Source: Thermothelomyces thermophilus ATCC 42464 (taxonomy: Eukaryota; Ascomycota; Sordariomycetes; Sordariales; Chaetomiaceae). Taken from it: a stretch of 64,000 bases of DNA. A program made the position numbers and the translations under genes. Of this stretch, positions 35,569 to 45,190 are shown in pieces. Every line of letters begins with the position of its first letter. Within the stretch, counting starts at the first letter, position 1. The notes under the pieces are model-generated. The model saw nothing but the letters and a program-made list of their open reading frames with translations, had not been told where the DNA came from and searched no databases. The DNA lies in the NCBI RefSeq assembly GCF_000226095.1, contig NC_016473.1:1798001-1862000 (forward strand). Reading direction: 5' to 3'.

Positions 35569-37451
35569 CGAGTGGACTCGGTTATTATCCTGCCCGATGA
35601 AGGGTTTGGTCTGATCAAGGCTTCTTTCATAGCCTCGTCTTCCTCTGCTTTCTTCTGCCCTGGGGCTTCTTCTCTTTTGGTTTCGCTGGCTAGCAAAGTT
35701 TCATGATCCATGATATGAGCCAGGCGGGTTGGATTATGGGAGAGAACGGCGTCGTAAGGTTTTTTTTTATTCCGTCGCCCTTCGACGAATGAATTTGCCA
35801 AGAATCCTCATATGGTTATGGACCGGGTTGGAATTGGAAGGCAAAAAGCTCGAATAGGTATATCCAATGTTTTACGGAGTAGAGCGGCTAATGATGATTA
35901 AATATGTCAACTAAACAAGCTACACTGCGTTCATATTAATTGGGTTGAACACTGAGTACATACCACCATGCCTGTTTCCACTGGTACGGCTGGTAAGGTA
36001 ATGAGGAAGGGAAGGGAACGTGAAAGAGCGTCCAGGGAAAGGAAGGGCCTTGAAAACCAGGGAAAGAACAACTGGGTTACGCGCGACCAATTCCTGGGCG
36101 CGAAATACCTTGGAGATGAGGTAGTTACCAATCGCCTGCTACAGCCAACTACCTAGCTAAGGTAGGTTGTATACCTTAGACAAACACTAGTGCATTTACC
36201 CTGGAATATGCACATATAGTCGCAGCCTACACTACGGAGCGAGTCGCCCGACTCTCTCACTTGGATTCTAATCCTGGCTCCCTCGTTGGAGCAGATTGTC
36301 GTGTGCTCCTCCTCGCCCGTCGCGAGATCGGTTGCCCGGCCAGCCGTGTGAGACCCGATAGCTCCGGAACACGAAAAGCAAGTGGATTCTGGTGCAGTCT
36401 GCTTAGTTATCGTGGAGTTTACCCTCGTCATTTGCTCGGTTGGCGGAGCATCGTAATTTGAGGTTCGACATGGGCCAGTATGGCCCGTGAGGCCCTTGTT
36501 CTCTCTTCCACCATGACGCGCCTTAGCGCGTTTTGACGGCCCCAAGTATTTGCTATCACCCAGCCACCCAAATTTCGCAGCGCAGTTGTTAGGGGGCCCC
36601 ATGCTGCATCGCCTCTTTGGGATAGCAAGCGGCTAGCCAATATGCCAAAACAGTTCTAGCTCAGCGCCGAGACTGCTTTCCGAAATTCTAATCTCCCCAG
36701 AGGTCGATCCGGGCGACGCCAGATCCCCGTCAGATCCCCGTCCACGCCCGCGTTCCTTTAATGAGGCTTTCGCTCCTCGTTTCGAGCCCCGTCTCGCCTT
36801 TCTTTTTGTGCCTCTCTTTTTTGAACAAACAACAACATAACCGATTTTGCCTTGCCGTGTCGCACGGCGTGACTCTCGTTTATCTCTTTTTTCGACTCCA
36901 AATCTGACCGACTCGGCCACCGCTAATTGCTGCGGTTCCGTCGTTTCCCGTCTCTCTCTCTCTACGAGTACCGTGCTGCATCAACTATCCGTATTGCTGC
37001 TGCACTTGCTTTACATACGTCGCACTTATTTGCAACGCTCGTTTGACGTTTCACGGTGCCCGACCTTCCGGCACCTGCTCGCCTCATTCTTTCTTGATCC
37101 CGTCAGCTGCACCTACCCGCAAGCTCGGACACCACGCCTTACGTTCCAGCTTGTCGCCCGTAGTTGTGTCATCTCGTCAGCGAATCAAGTATCTGCGGGC
37201 CAAGCGTGGGGAAGCAACCAGCGGACGCTTCAAAGGCCGCCGCGCAGCGAATCACAGCAGGCTCCCAGCTTCGCCCAACGCCGTCATCGTCTTTTTTTTT
37301 CCTTTACCGACTATGGGAACCTCCGGGAAGCTGCTCTCTACTGTTTCGTCAGGCTCATAGGGAAAAACAAGGCCATTATGTTGGGCGGTGCCCGTCCCCT
37401 CGACCAACTGATCACCAACGACACCAGCTTGCACAACCACCTACAACAGCC
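35569..37451. other. 1.9-kb intergenic region and probable long 5' leader
   Basis: This contains the 3' region of the Far-type gene, one TACGGAGTA copy (35873-35881) and TACCTAGCTAAGGTAGG-like motifs near 36150. From about 36840 it is strongly pyrimidine-rich, with a CTCTCTCTCT tract near 36951-36962, typical of a fungal core promoter and leader. The GAR-protein frame stays open upstream to 37164, but this stretch is more likely untranslated. Confidence 0.6.
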
Positions 37452-40316
37452 ATGAACGAGTCGCCGTCCGCCCGGACTCCCGGGCTCTCTGCTCCCTCCC
37501 GGGGCCGCCGGCTCCGGTCAACGTCCGAATCATCACCCACCCGCCAACGGAACACCGACGACCTTCTTTCGAACCTTACCCCGCGGACCGTGGTCGACGC
37601 CTTCCGGAACCCCTCGGGAAGCCTGAAGGCCTGCATAGAGGCAGCGACCCCAGCCGAGCAGGCCTTCGCGCTGAGGGTCGCAATTGCCTCGAACACCATC
37701 CACGAATGGCTAAGCGAGCTCTCCTCCTGGCCATGGCCGGCTGGCGGGGGCTCTGCGGGCTTTGAGATGCCCGCAGACAAGAGGAAAGCGATTCCGGGGC
37801 TCGGCACATCCCAGGCCTCGGATCAAGAATACAACGGAAGCCTCCCGGCGGCCGACGTTGCGAGATACGAAAAACGAATTGACGAAATCGCACAGGGGCT
37901 GGAGGAGCTCAATATCGAAGAGATCAAGAGCCAGGTCCTAAACAACCACATCTTGCCTTTATCGCGCCCGGGAACCCCCGTCATTGACTCGGGCCGCTCC
38001 GCGATGTCGCTCTCCAGCATTACAAGGCTCGGCGATTTGACCGCCCTGGTCACCGCCACCACACTCCAAGCCCTGCCGGAACTTTCCCGGCTTACCAAGC
38101 TGATGAATGCTTGGAGCCTTCGGCTCCTGGTGCTGCGAAAGATACCGGTCTTCCTGGCCTCAGTGTCAGACGCTGAGGCGGCGCTGCAGTCTGGCTGGAA
38201 TGCGCTCGGCCCTGACAGGCGTATTCAGAGCGGAAGCACGGGTGCGCCATCTGCGGTGTCGCCTCTGGATGATTTGGAGGTGATGAAGTCCGTTATCGGA
38301 CAGAAAGTTGCCAAGGCCGGTCGCGACCTGGATGCCATGCTAGACATCCTGGAAGGACAGCCCGATACGCTGCCAGAGGACTGGATCGACCGAGTGGATA
38401 CGCTGGAGCATGGCTACGGCGAATGGACTGTGGCCTGCGACAGGAAGATGAAGCAGACCGATCTGATTAGCTCGATAGTGCAGGCCGCTCCGGCGACGGG
38501 CGCCTCCGTACCGCCTCAGCATTCGGAAGCGGATAGAAGCGGCCCGTCGGTTGCCGCCAACAAGTCCCTTGCGTCAGACTCCCTGGAACGGGAACAGACA
38601 CAGGTACCAGAGGGAGAGCGGCCGCCCGACGGTGCACAGAAACCGGACTCGAGACCCGACGTCTCCCCGCCGGTCATCAAGATTCAATCAACCACCGAAG
38701 ACCAGGCGCAGACGCCGGAGGACGACTACCCGAATACCGACAGTGAACTTGTGCAGAGCGCATCTGACGGCTCGAGTGGTGCGGGGCCCCACACTGTGCT
38801 CGCGTCGGAGCCGTCGAAGGCCCATCACAACCATGGAGCAAGACCCGAGGACGCCCCTGGGTCTTCGTTCAGCTCCGATTCTGAGCTGTGGGACATCTCA
38901 GGGCACGGTGCGCCCCAACCAGCCCAGAGCGGTAGACGCGCTAGCGGCGTCTCGGAATCTTCGACGGTTTTAAACGAAGCGCCCAGCATGTTCATGGATT
39001 CCTTTTCCAGTGACCTGCTCGACCAAGGAGTTTCGGACTCCTTTGATCATGGGCGCGTGGACCAGGAGGAGGGTCCCAATCGGTCACTATTGTCGACCAG
39101 ATCACGGTCGGTAAGCTTCAATGACCATCCCACGGTCACAGAGCTGCCGAGCTTCCCCAGCCCTCCAGGCACTCCGACGACATCAACAACCCTGGATGAT
39201 GACGACGCAACGGAACCAGGCACACCGTCCGAAAGGCAGATGCCAGGCATGGACGACCAACTTCAACAACAAATCAGCGAGATTCTGGAATCAGTGCCGG
39301 CTAAGATCCGGCTGACCGCAGAGCCTCCCGCCGTCAATCTCAACCCACCAGACTTTAAAATGCCAACGGCGCGCAGGAGCTCCAGGTCGGACGCAATCCC
39401 GCGCACCCAGTCCAACGGGTCCATGCGGTCCGTCTACTCCCGCTCTGCGACGCCCTCGTTCACTCTGGCGCCTGCCAGAAACTCGCGTCCTCGTCACCAG
39501 CGCGACAACAGAGAAATCAAGGTCTATCACCTCTCCCGTTCCAACGGCGAGGCGCTAATCAAACTCTTCATCCGCTGCGTGGGCGAACACGGAGAGCGCG
39601 TCATGGTCCGCGTGGGTGGCGGCTGGGCCGACCTTGGGGAGTACCTCAAAGAATACGCAAGCCACCACCTCCGGCGCTCCGCTGGCGCCGCCACCGACGG
39701 TAAGGTCGAGGTCAGAGACATCCCGCGCACCGGTTCGGTGCGCCCCCCTGACGCCACCCCGCCCAGCCGCCCGGCCTCGGCTATGGACGCGCACTCGCCC
39801 GTCTCGCCGCTGAAAGTGCGCAAGACCAGACGCTCGCCGACAGTTAATTCGGACGAGCAAAACCACCAGCAGCTACCGGCGGCAATCCGGCCCAAGACAC
39901 CCCTCGCAAACCTGGGCAGGCTGGATGCGACCCCGCCCTCGGATGCGTCCTCGTCGATGCGCTCGCGCTCCAGCTCACGCATCAGCTGGGAAGAGGACGA
40001 CGGTACGTTCGCACTAGGCATGGCGGGGCCCCGCGCCAAGCAGATCGAAATGAGCGAGGAAAGCAGAGCGTGGGTGGAGAGCATCAAGGAGAAGGTGCGC
40101 ATTGCGAGTAGCGAGCGAAAGCCGCCGCCGCCGCCGCCGCCTTCTTCTTCTTTCTCGTCTGTACCGTCCGTGGCCGGTGCCGAGGGAGGTGCAGCGGCAG
40201 GCGGTGTCAAGGGCTTGGAGGCGAGCTTGATGGACCGTGGAGACGGGAGTGGTAGAACTACGTTCGGGGAGTTGGGGAAGGTGGGGAGTACAAAGAGGCT
40301 GTTTAAACGGGGTTGA
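37452..40316 (+). CDS. GAS2/GAR-domain protein, probable Kar9-like spindle-positioning factor
   Basis: A single-exon protein of 954 residues. The N-terminal third (about 30-350) is helical and contains motifs I associate with the fungal KAR9 family: VVDAFRNPSGSLKACIEAA, WLSELSSWPWP, EKRIDEIAQGLEELNIEEIK. The middle is disordered, acidic and rich in Ser, Thr and Pro. At about 688-746 there is a clear GAR (growth-arrest-specific-2) microtubule-binding domain: KLFIRCVGEHGERVMVRVGG then GWADLGEYLKEYASHH. The C-terminus is basic, Ser/Pro-rich and has a run of Pro residues. Kar9 proteins link plus-end microtubules, through the EB1 protein, to actin-based transport to orient spindles and nuclei. I see no perfect SxIP EB1-binding motif. 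The GAR domain is seen directly; the Kar9 assignment is from memory. I took the ATG at 37452, after a pyrimidine-rich leader. Confidence 0.8.
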   Translation: MNESPSARTPGLSAPSRGRRLRSTSESSPTRQRNTDDLLSNLTPRTVVDAFRNPSGSLKACIEAATPAEQAFALRVAIASNTIHEWLSELSSWPWPAGGGSAGFEMPADKRKAIPGLGTSQASDQEYNGSLPAADVARYEKRIDEIAQGLEELNIEEIKSQVLNNHILPLSRPGTPVIDSGRSAMSLSSITRLGDLTALVTATTLQALPELSRLTKLMNAWSLRLLVLRKIPVFLASVSDAEAALQSGWNALGPDRRIQSGSTGAPSAVSPLDDLEVMKSVIGQKVAKAGRDLDAMLDILEGQPDTLPEDWIDRVDTLEHGYGEWTVACDRKMKQTDLISSIVQAAPATGASVPPQHSEADRSGPSVAANKSLASDSLEREQTQVPEGERPPDGAQKPDSRPDVSPPVIKIQSTTEDQAQTPEDDYPNTDSELVQSASDGSSGAGPHTVLASEPSKAHHNHGARPEDAPGSSFSSDSELWDISGHGAPQPAQSGRRASGVSESSTVLNEAPSMFMDSFSSDLLDQGVSDSFDHGRVDQEEGPNRSLLSTRSRSVSFNDHPTVTELPSFPSPPGTPTTSTTLDDDDATEPGTPSERQMPGMDDQLQQQISEILESVPAKIRLTAEPPAVNLNPPDFKMPTARRSSRSDAIPRTQSNGSMRSVYSRSATPSFTLAPARNSRPRHQRDNREIKVYHLSRSNGEALIKLFIRCVGEHGERVMVRVGGGWADLGEYLKEYASHHLRRSAGAATDGKVEVRDIPRTGSVRPPDATPPSRPASAMDAHSPVSPLKVRKTRRSPTVNSDEQNHQQLPAAIRPKTPLANLGRLDATPPSDASSSMRSRSSSRISWEEDDGTFALGMAGPRAKQIEMSEESRAWVESIKEKVRIASSERKPPPPPPPSSSFSSVPSVAGAEGGAAAGGVKGLEASLMDRGDGSGRTTFGELGKVGSTKRLFKRG

Positions 40317-41013
40317 TTGCGGTTCTTTTTGGGGTCCCATATGTTTTTTCTCTCTTCCTTCTCTTTTATTCATTTCTCGTCCTTTTTTGTGCGGAGTATT
40401 GGCCTCGGCTACCTGTGGCGCATGGGTTTGGGTCAGGTCGGCATCATCAATTCTGGCCCGGGGAAACGGGACCGGCGCGGCATTTAGGATGACATGGCAT
40501 GGCATGGCATGGCATGGCAGGGGTACTATCCGGTGTGGCATGTCGGGCTATGGCGCTGTATTAAAGGTACATACAATTCCCTTTGTATCACGAGGGAGTG
40601 GGCTTGTGAGAGTATGGTTTTGATACCCCTTGGGAACGGGGACTCTTGAGGTAAATAGAAGAAGTCCCTGAGGACTGGTTTCTCCGTTAAATGACCTCTT
40701 CTTGTACGACGCCCATATCTCGGACCAGCGGGTATTTATTTATTAGTTTATCTGCCTTTTCTTCCATCAGTTCTTGGGAGAGGTCACTTCGAGCCCAACG
40801 CTCTCGACTGAGTGTTACTTAATGGAGGCCGGAGTTTGTGGAGCCTGGGTAGGAGGCAACTGGCTGATTACGGAAGGAAATGAAGGAGATGCTGAGATGA
40901 CTTGTGCTTCCCTCCCTCCCTCCCTCCCTCCCCCTTCCCTTTCTTTTTTAACGAACGGCCTTTTTCTTCTCTCCCTCCTTTTCGCCATAATGGCCGCACT
41001 GCTTGTGCTCCGA
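40317..41013. other. Convergent 3' spacer between GAR protein and lipase genes
   Basis: 697 bp shared by two convergent 3' ends. It contains five to six tandem CATGG units at 40493-40519 and a CCCT tandem repeat at about 40908-40933. No gene seen. Confidence 0.7.
40493..40519. repeat. (CATGG)n pentanucleotide repeat
   Basis: About five perfect copies of CATGG in the 3' spacer downstream of the GAR-domain gene. Confidence 0.95.
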
Positions 41014-42290
41014 CTATGGCTGTCCCTGGGCGTTCAGGTTGGCCGCCAACTTGACGTCCATTTCGGCGTACCGGCTCAGGGTGCGCTCGAGTTCCGGATC
41101 GTCGAAGCCGTCGAACGACGAGATCTCTTGGGCGCAGCCACTCAGGTTCTGGAAGTACCAGCCGTGAGCGGACGTGTCTAAGCCCGCGGTCCCGCCGTTG
41201 CAGTCGGTGTTGGAGTAACCGGGGCAGTATCTGATTTCGTCGATCGACACGACGTCCTTGTCGTCCGGGTCGATCCAGTACTCGGGGCTCGTGTGCCTGT
41301 AGTTGAGGCACAACGGGGGCAGCCGCGGGACGGGGTCGTCGGCGTGCGTGACGCGGTACTCGGCCCCCGGCTGCCTGGTGACGAAGTCGGCGAACGCCTC
41401 GTTGCCGACCCGCGGGGAGCCGTACGTGTACAGGTCCGCCTGGAAGCCGGCGCGGCGGACGTGGGCGGCCGTGACGGTCGCGACGGCGCCGCCCAGCGAG
41501 TGGCCCGTCACGGCGATCCTGTAGCTCGGGTGGGCGGCCGCGGCGGCGGTCAGGCCGTTCAGTACCTCGTTGGCCACCTCTTCCCAGGCTCTGTCGAAAC
41601 CGGTATGTACGAGGCAGTCGTCGGTGAGGTTGCACGGACGCTGGATGATGTCGAAGCTGCGGAGGTCATTTGTCAGAAGATGGCCGATGGAGGCGAGGCA
41701 TGGAGGAGGGATGGAGGCGAGGCATGGAGGAGGGGGGATAGAGGGGGTTGTGCTCGGGCCCGTTGTTCTTACTCGGTAATCCAGTTCTGGATCGAGCTGG
41801 AGCCCCTGAAGGAGACGACAATCCTCTCGTCAACAGGGTCCAGGCCTATGAAGCCCCAGATATCTGTCTCGGGACCGCTGTCGTAGTTATGGTATTAGAC
41901 AATAGTACGGTACGGCGGGGCACAAAAAGGGGCGCCGGGAGAAGAACATACATGAACGAGGCGACAACGGTGGCGTTGTGGGACGCGAACCTGGAGCACA
42001 GGGTCGGATTGCAGATGACGGGCTGGTTCGGGGCCTGGTTTCCGTTGCAGGCGGCGGCTGCGGCCCATTGGACGTACAGCTCGAGCTCGTTCAGCTGCTC
42101 CTCGGTGATGGCAGCTTGATTCTTGTCAGTCAGGCGCGCACTCTCTCCCCCCCCCCCTCTTCTATCTCTCCCCCTCTCTCTCACACACACAACCGTCCTC
42201 TCGGGGGCACGACATACCTTGTCTTCCCCACAAGCTTGGTGCTCCGAGGGCGACGGAAGCCAGCGGGAGGAAGGTGAGGAGGCTCTTCAT
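41014..42290 (-). CDS. Secreted class-3 lipase / feruloyl-esterase-like hydrolase
   Basis: A serine hydrolase of the fungal class-3 lipase family (Thermomyces lanuginosus lipase and FaeA relatives), acting extracellularly on acyl esters. Exons 42290-42218, 42114-41952, 41877-41773 and 41656-41014 (introns 103, 74 and 116 nt) give 327 residues. A signal peptide occupies about residues 1-16 (LLTFLPLASVALG), followed by a short propeptide-like stretch. The nucleophile elbow is TGHSLGG with Ser167; Asp221 lies in HADDPVPRLPP and His278 in DTSAHGWYF, so the triad is complete. VSFRGSSSIQNWI marks the conserved strand before the nucleophile. Several cysteines fit the family disulfides. Lipase versus feruloyl esterase specificity cannot be read from this. 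The upstream region has a CT-rich tract and two CCTCGG hexamers, the target of Far/CTF1 regulators such as the one encoded at 32178. Confidence 0.92.
41685..41733. repeat. Tandem duplication inside lipase intron 3
   Basis: Two nearly identical copies of a unit beginning GATGGAGGCGAGGCATGGAG lie side by side within intron 3. The duplication explains much of why this intron (116 nt) is longer than its neighbour of 74 nt. Confidence 0.85.
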
Positions 42291-42393
42291 GGCGGATCGC
42301 TCAGAATGTGGAAAAAGGCTCGATATCACGGCAAGAGTGCTGAGAAAGTGGTGCTCAGAGATGACGACGGCGACGACTCCTCTCTGCTTTATC

Positions 42394-42418
42394 CTCTCTC
42401 TCTCTCTCTCTCTCTCCT
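42394..42418. repeat. (CT)n tract upstream of the lipase gene
   Basis: About 12 CT units roughly 105-130 bp upstream of the lipase ATG. On the lipase strand it reads (GA)n. Such tracts are common around fungal core promoters. Confidence 0.9.
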
Positions 42419-42473
42419 TCGGAACGAAGATAGAAGGGAGTACTGGACCTCGTGGACCACGTCTACACACGAT

Positions 42474-42479
42474 CCGAGG
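42474..42479 (-). promoter_or_regulatory. Candidate Far/CTF1 site (CCTCGG), proximal
   Basis: CCTCGG on the lipase strand, about 184 bp upstream of the lipase ATG. CCTCGG is the established core site of FarA/FarB and CTF1 regulators. The hexamer is short and GC-rich, so chance occurrence is not excluded. Confidence 0.35.
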
Positions 42480-42818
42480 CCAGTGACTAGCCGTACGGCG
42501 CGGCGGTACCGGCATCTTATACTACGCCGCCTGCGCCGTGGGGCTATGAGCGGGCACCGGGGCGCTTAGGAGGCTGGCACCGTCGGCGCCGTCTCCGGAG
42601 CGATCGTCACGGGGAACGAGAGAGCGATCACAAAACCCTGATGCGACGTGTGACGAGCTCACCAATGCGGATGGCTCGCCCACGTTGTAGCAGGCGGTGT
42701 GGGGGGGAGGGGGTGTTTTCTTGATTTGTCCCACGAGTCCATCAAATGTTGTTTCGCTTTTCTTTCCTCTCCCCTTCCCTCTCCCCCTCCCCCCTCCCTC
42801 TTCCGCCGCCCTCCGCGG

Positions 42819-42824
42819 CCGAGG
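42819..42824 (-). promoter_or_regulatory. Candidate Far/CTF1 site (CCTCGG), distal
   Basis: A second CCTCGG on the lipase strand, about 529 bp upstream of the lipase ATG, in the same orientation as the proximal copy. Confidence 0.28.
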
Positions 42825-43525
42825 AAGCCGGGCTGGCACCGTTTCGAGAAAAAGTAAAGGGAAGAAGAAAAACAAGTGGCGGCGCGGGATGACCCATGTT
42901 TCAATGCCGCAACTGGTCACGGACGTATCTAAAGTCAGTGTACCCATGTACTGTATTTACAAGTAGGTCCTGCTGGCGCATGTACCGTGCAATTAACCTG
43001 GCGCCAGGAGCATCGGGCGGTGTTGGGCGGCTGACACGTTGTGGCCGACATTGCTTGATGGTTCTGCTTGACAGACCCCGATCGGCGACAGTTCGTTTTC
43101 GTTTTCCACTTCTCGGGTTCTCTCTGCGACGATGCAAACACTGCAAGTTATGCCGAGCCGGATGGCGCCGCCAAATTCGGCGTAGTGAACGGCTCCGTTG
43201 CCATCTCCCGAGCCGCACTGCAGGTCACGATCGAGGAACGAGAGCCGAGTTTTGGGCTTGGTGCCCGCGTTGGGTTACTTGGTCGGGTCCGCAGTACCGG
43301 GCTTCCCGAAAAGAAAGACGCGGGGTGCAGATCAGATAGCGTGGTGTAACGTACCAAATATGGTATCCACTTCACGTGTTACTACCTGACGCAGGACCCT
43401 CTAGTGTAAGGTAGCTCCTGTTACGTACATACCTCGAGACTCGTGTCTTTTTATCAGTGTAACAGACCACAGCACTTTTGCAATGCACTACACAGGGACC
43501 GAGTTACCTCGTAGAACTGCAAGTA

Positions 43526-43554
43526 TGTATGTACTGTACAGTACAGTACATACA
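43526..43554. repeat. Inverted repeat, 13-bp arms with 3-bp loop
   Basis: TGTATGTACTGTA at 43526-43538 and its reverse complement at 43542-43554 are separated by CAG. GTAC-rich, and similar in flavour to the larger palindrome at 12596-12659. Confidence 0.85.
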
Positions 43555-43917
43555 CCCGTAACCCTCAACGGGATATGGAGAGGGTGGTGGGGGGGCGCTA
43601 CCACGGTAGTGTAATCCGTACTGTAGGATGCAACGGGCAACTTTCAGCCCTGACCATGGAAGCGGCCTTCCTTTTTCGAGAACGCGCGGGCTGGCGCATC
43701 CGTCCGAGGCTGCTGTGGGACATGGGTTGGCGGCGAATCAAAGAACAGACCTCTCGGGGAAATTCTATTAGGGCAAGGCTTGCACCTTCCATACTGCGTA
43801 GTGTATGTTCGCAATCTCATGGTCTCGACTTTTTGCTTTTTTTATTACTTTTTTTGTGCAGACGAGTTTGCTGTCGCAAATCGCACAGACGATACAGACA
43901 GACGAACTCGACTTAAT

Positions 43918-43980
43918 AGTGACTGACTGACAGACTGACTGACTGACAGAAAGACTGACAGATTGAATAACTGACGGACT
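43918..43980. repeat. Degenerate (GACT/GACA)n microsatellite
   Basis: Interrupted tetranucleotide repeat of GACT and GACA units, with some decay towards the right end. Confidence 0.85.
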
Positions 43981-45190
43981 AGCATACAGACAAACGTCTA
44001 TTTACACAGACACAGCTCGACAGGCAGATGATACTTCCTACAGAAACCAACTGTCCCTGGACCTGACCAGGTGACCTCAAAAAAACCTGCTTTTAGTGTA
44101 TGCGACAGTGCATTCGCCCATGACCGCTTTTGGCAATTGCCTTTCGCCCCGTTCACATGGAGTTCTTGGCTTACCACTCGCCATTCCACACCAGAGTACT
44201 CCATACGGAGTAGAGGGAAAGACGCAGCGCATGCGGAATACTCCACTATCTCGAGTGCTGCAACATGCGCCACATTCAATCGCTGGCCGAGCGGGCATGT
44301 ACAGTACGCACCCTCGACGCAGTAGGCACGCTTTACATACGTTCCAGGATCCTGCTGTTTTTGCGATGGAGACATCAGGATCTTGTGTGATGCCCTGCAA
44401 TGAGCATAGCACATGCCGTCGATTGCATAACAGTCCGGCTTCAAAATCAGAAATTCAAATGTTGCGGTGTACGGACCGGTATTGCAGTATGGACACACCC
44501 CGGCCCGACTCCGACCTCTGCAAATCGAAGGCCAAGGGAGGGGGAATGAAACCCTTCGGCCATCTGTTATCCCCAAAGGAGTGCTCTTCCCCCGCGTGAG
44601 CTGACGGTTTCCTGCGGTGGACGGAGCTAGTTTCGCATTCGCTCGGAGACAACAGCGAATGAGGAATCGCAGGCCGCGTCGTTTCTCTACGGATACATAA
44701 ATTCGGCTTCATGGAAGAGGGAGAGAAGAGAAGGAGGGGTTGTGGGGGAAGCGACTGGAGCTCGGTTGCGCCCACGCGCTTTAAATGGCACCCCATTCTC
44801 CCCAGGACTACGGGAGTAGTTATACCGAACCAACACTACAAGCGTGGTCCCCTCCCGCCGATCCGCCGACTGCCATGTGCTTGGGTTAGCCCCTGCAAAT
44901 CCCGGAGCCGAATGTAACGGTCCGCCCATTCGCGGGACGCCTGACCTAGTAGGGCGCTCCGGTCTCGACCTTGGTCAAGGGGGGGAGCAGGTCGTGAGAA
45001 GGGCCGAGTGAGATCGTCCCTTTAAGACGCGTCGAATGACTGGTCTTGTCGTCTTTGTCCTCCTGTTGGCGTGCGCCTGGTCTCTCAACCACAGCCGACC
45101 GGAATAGTTCAAATCGGCGGGCCTGCTTGCCTGCCTCCCTGTACTTCCTGTTTGACTTGGGAGCGCGAAGGTCTAGACGGCGCGGTCGAG

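Larger units (their letters stand above)
42291..45190. other. 2.9-kb divergent upstream region between lipase and GH3 genes
   Basis: Shared 5' region of two divergently transcribed secreted-enzyme genes. Contents: CT tract, two CCTCGG hexamers, a GTACTGTACAGTACAGTAC-type inverted repeat (43526-43554), a GACT/GACA tetranucleotide repeat (43918-43980) and one TACGGAGTA (44214-44222). No further gene is supportable. Confidence 0.6.

Noticed and set aside
37164-37451. N-terminal extension of the GAR-domain protein from an upstream Met
   Set aside because: The stretch is pyrimidine-rich leader sequence, and the protein has a good Met at 37452 followed directly by family-like sequence.
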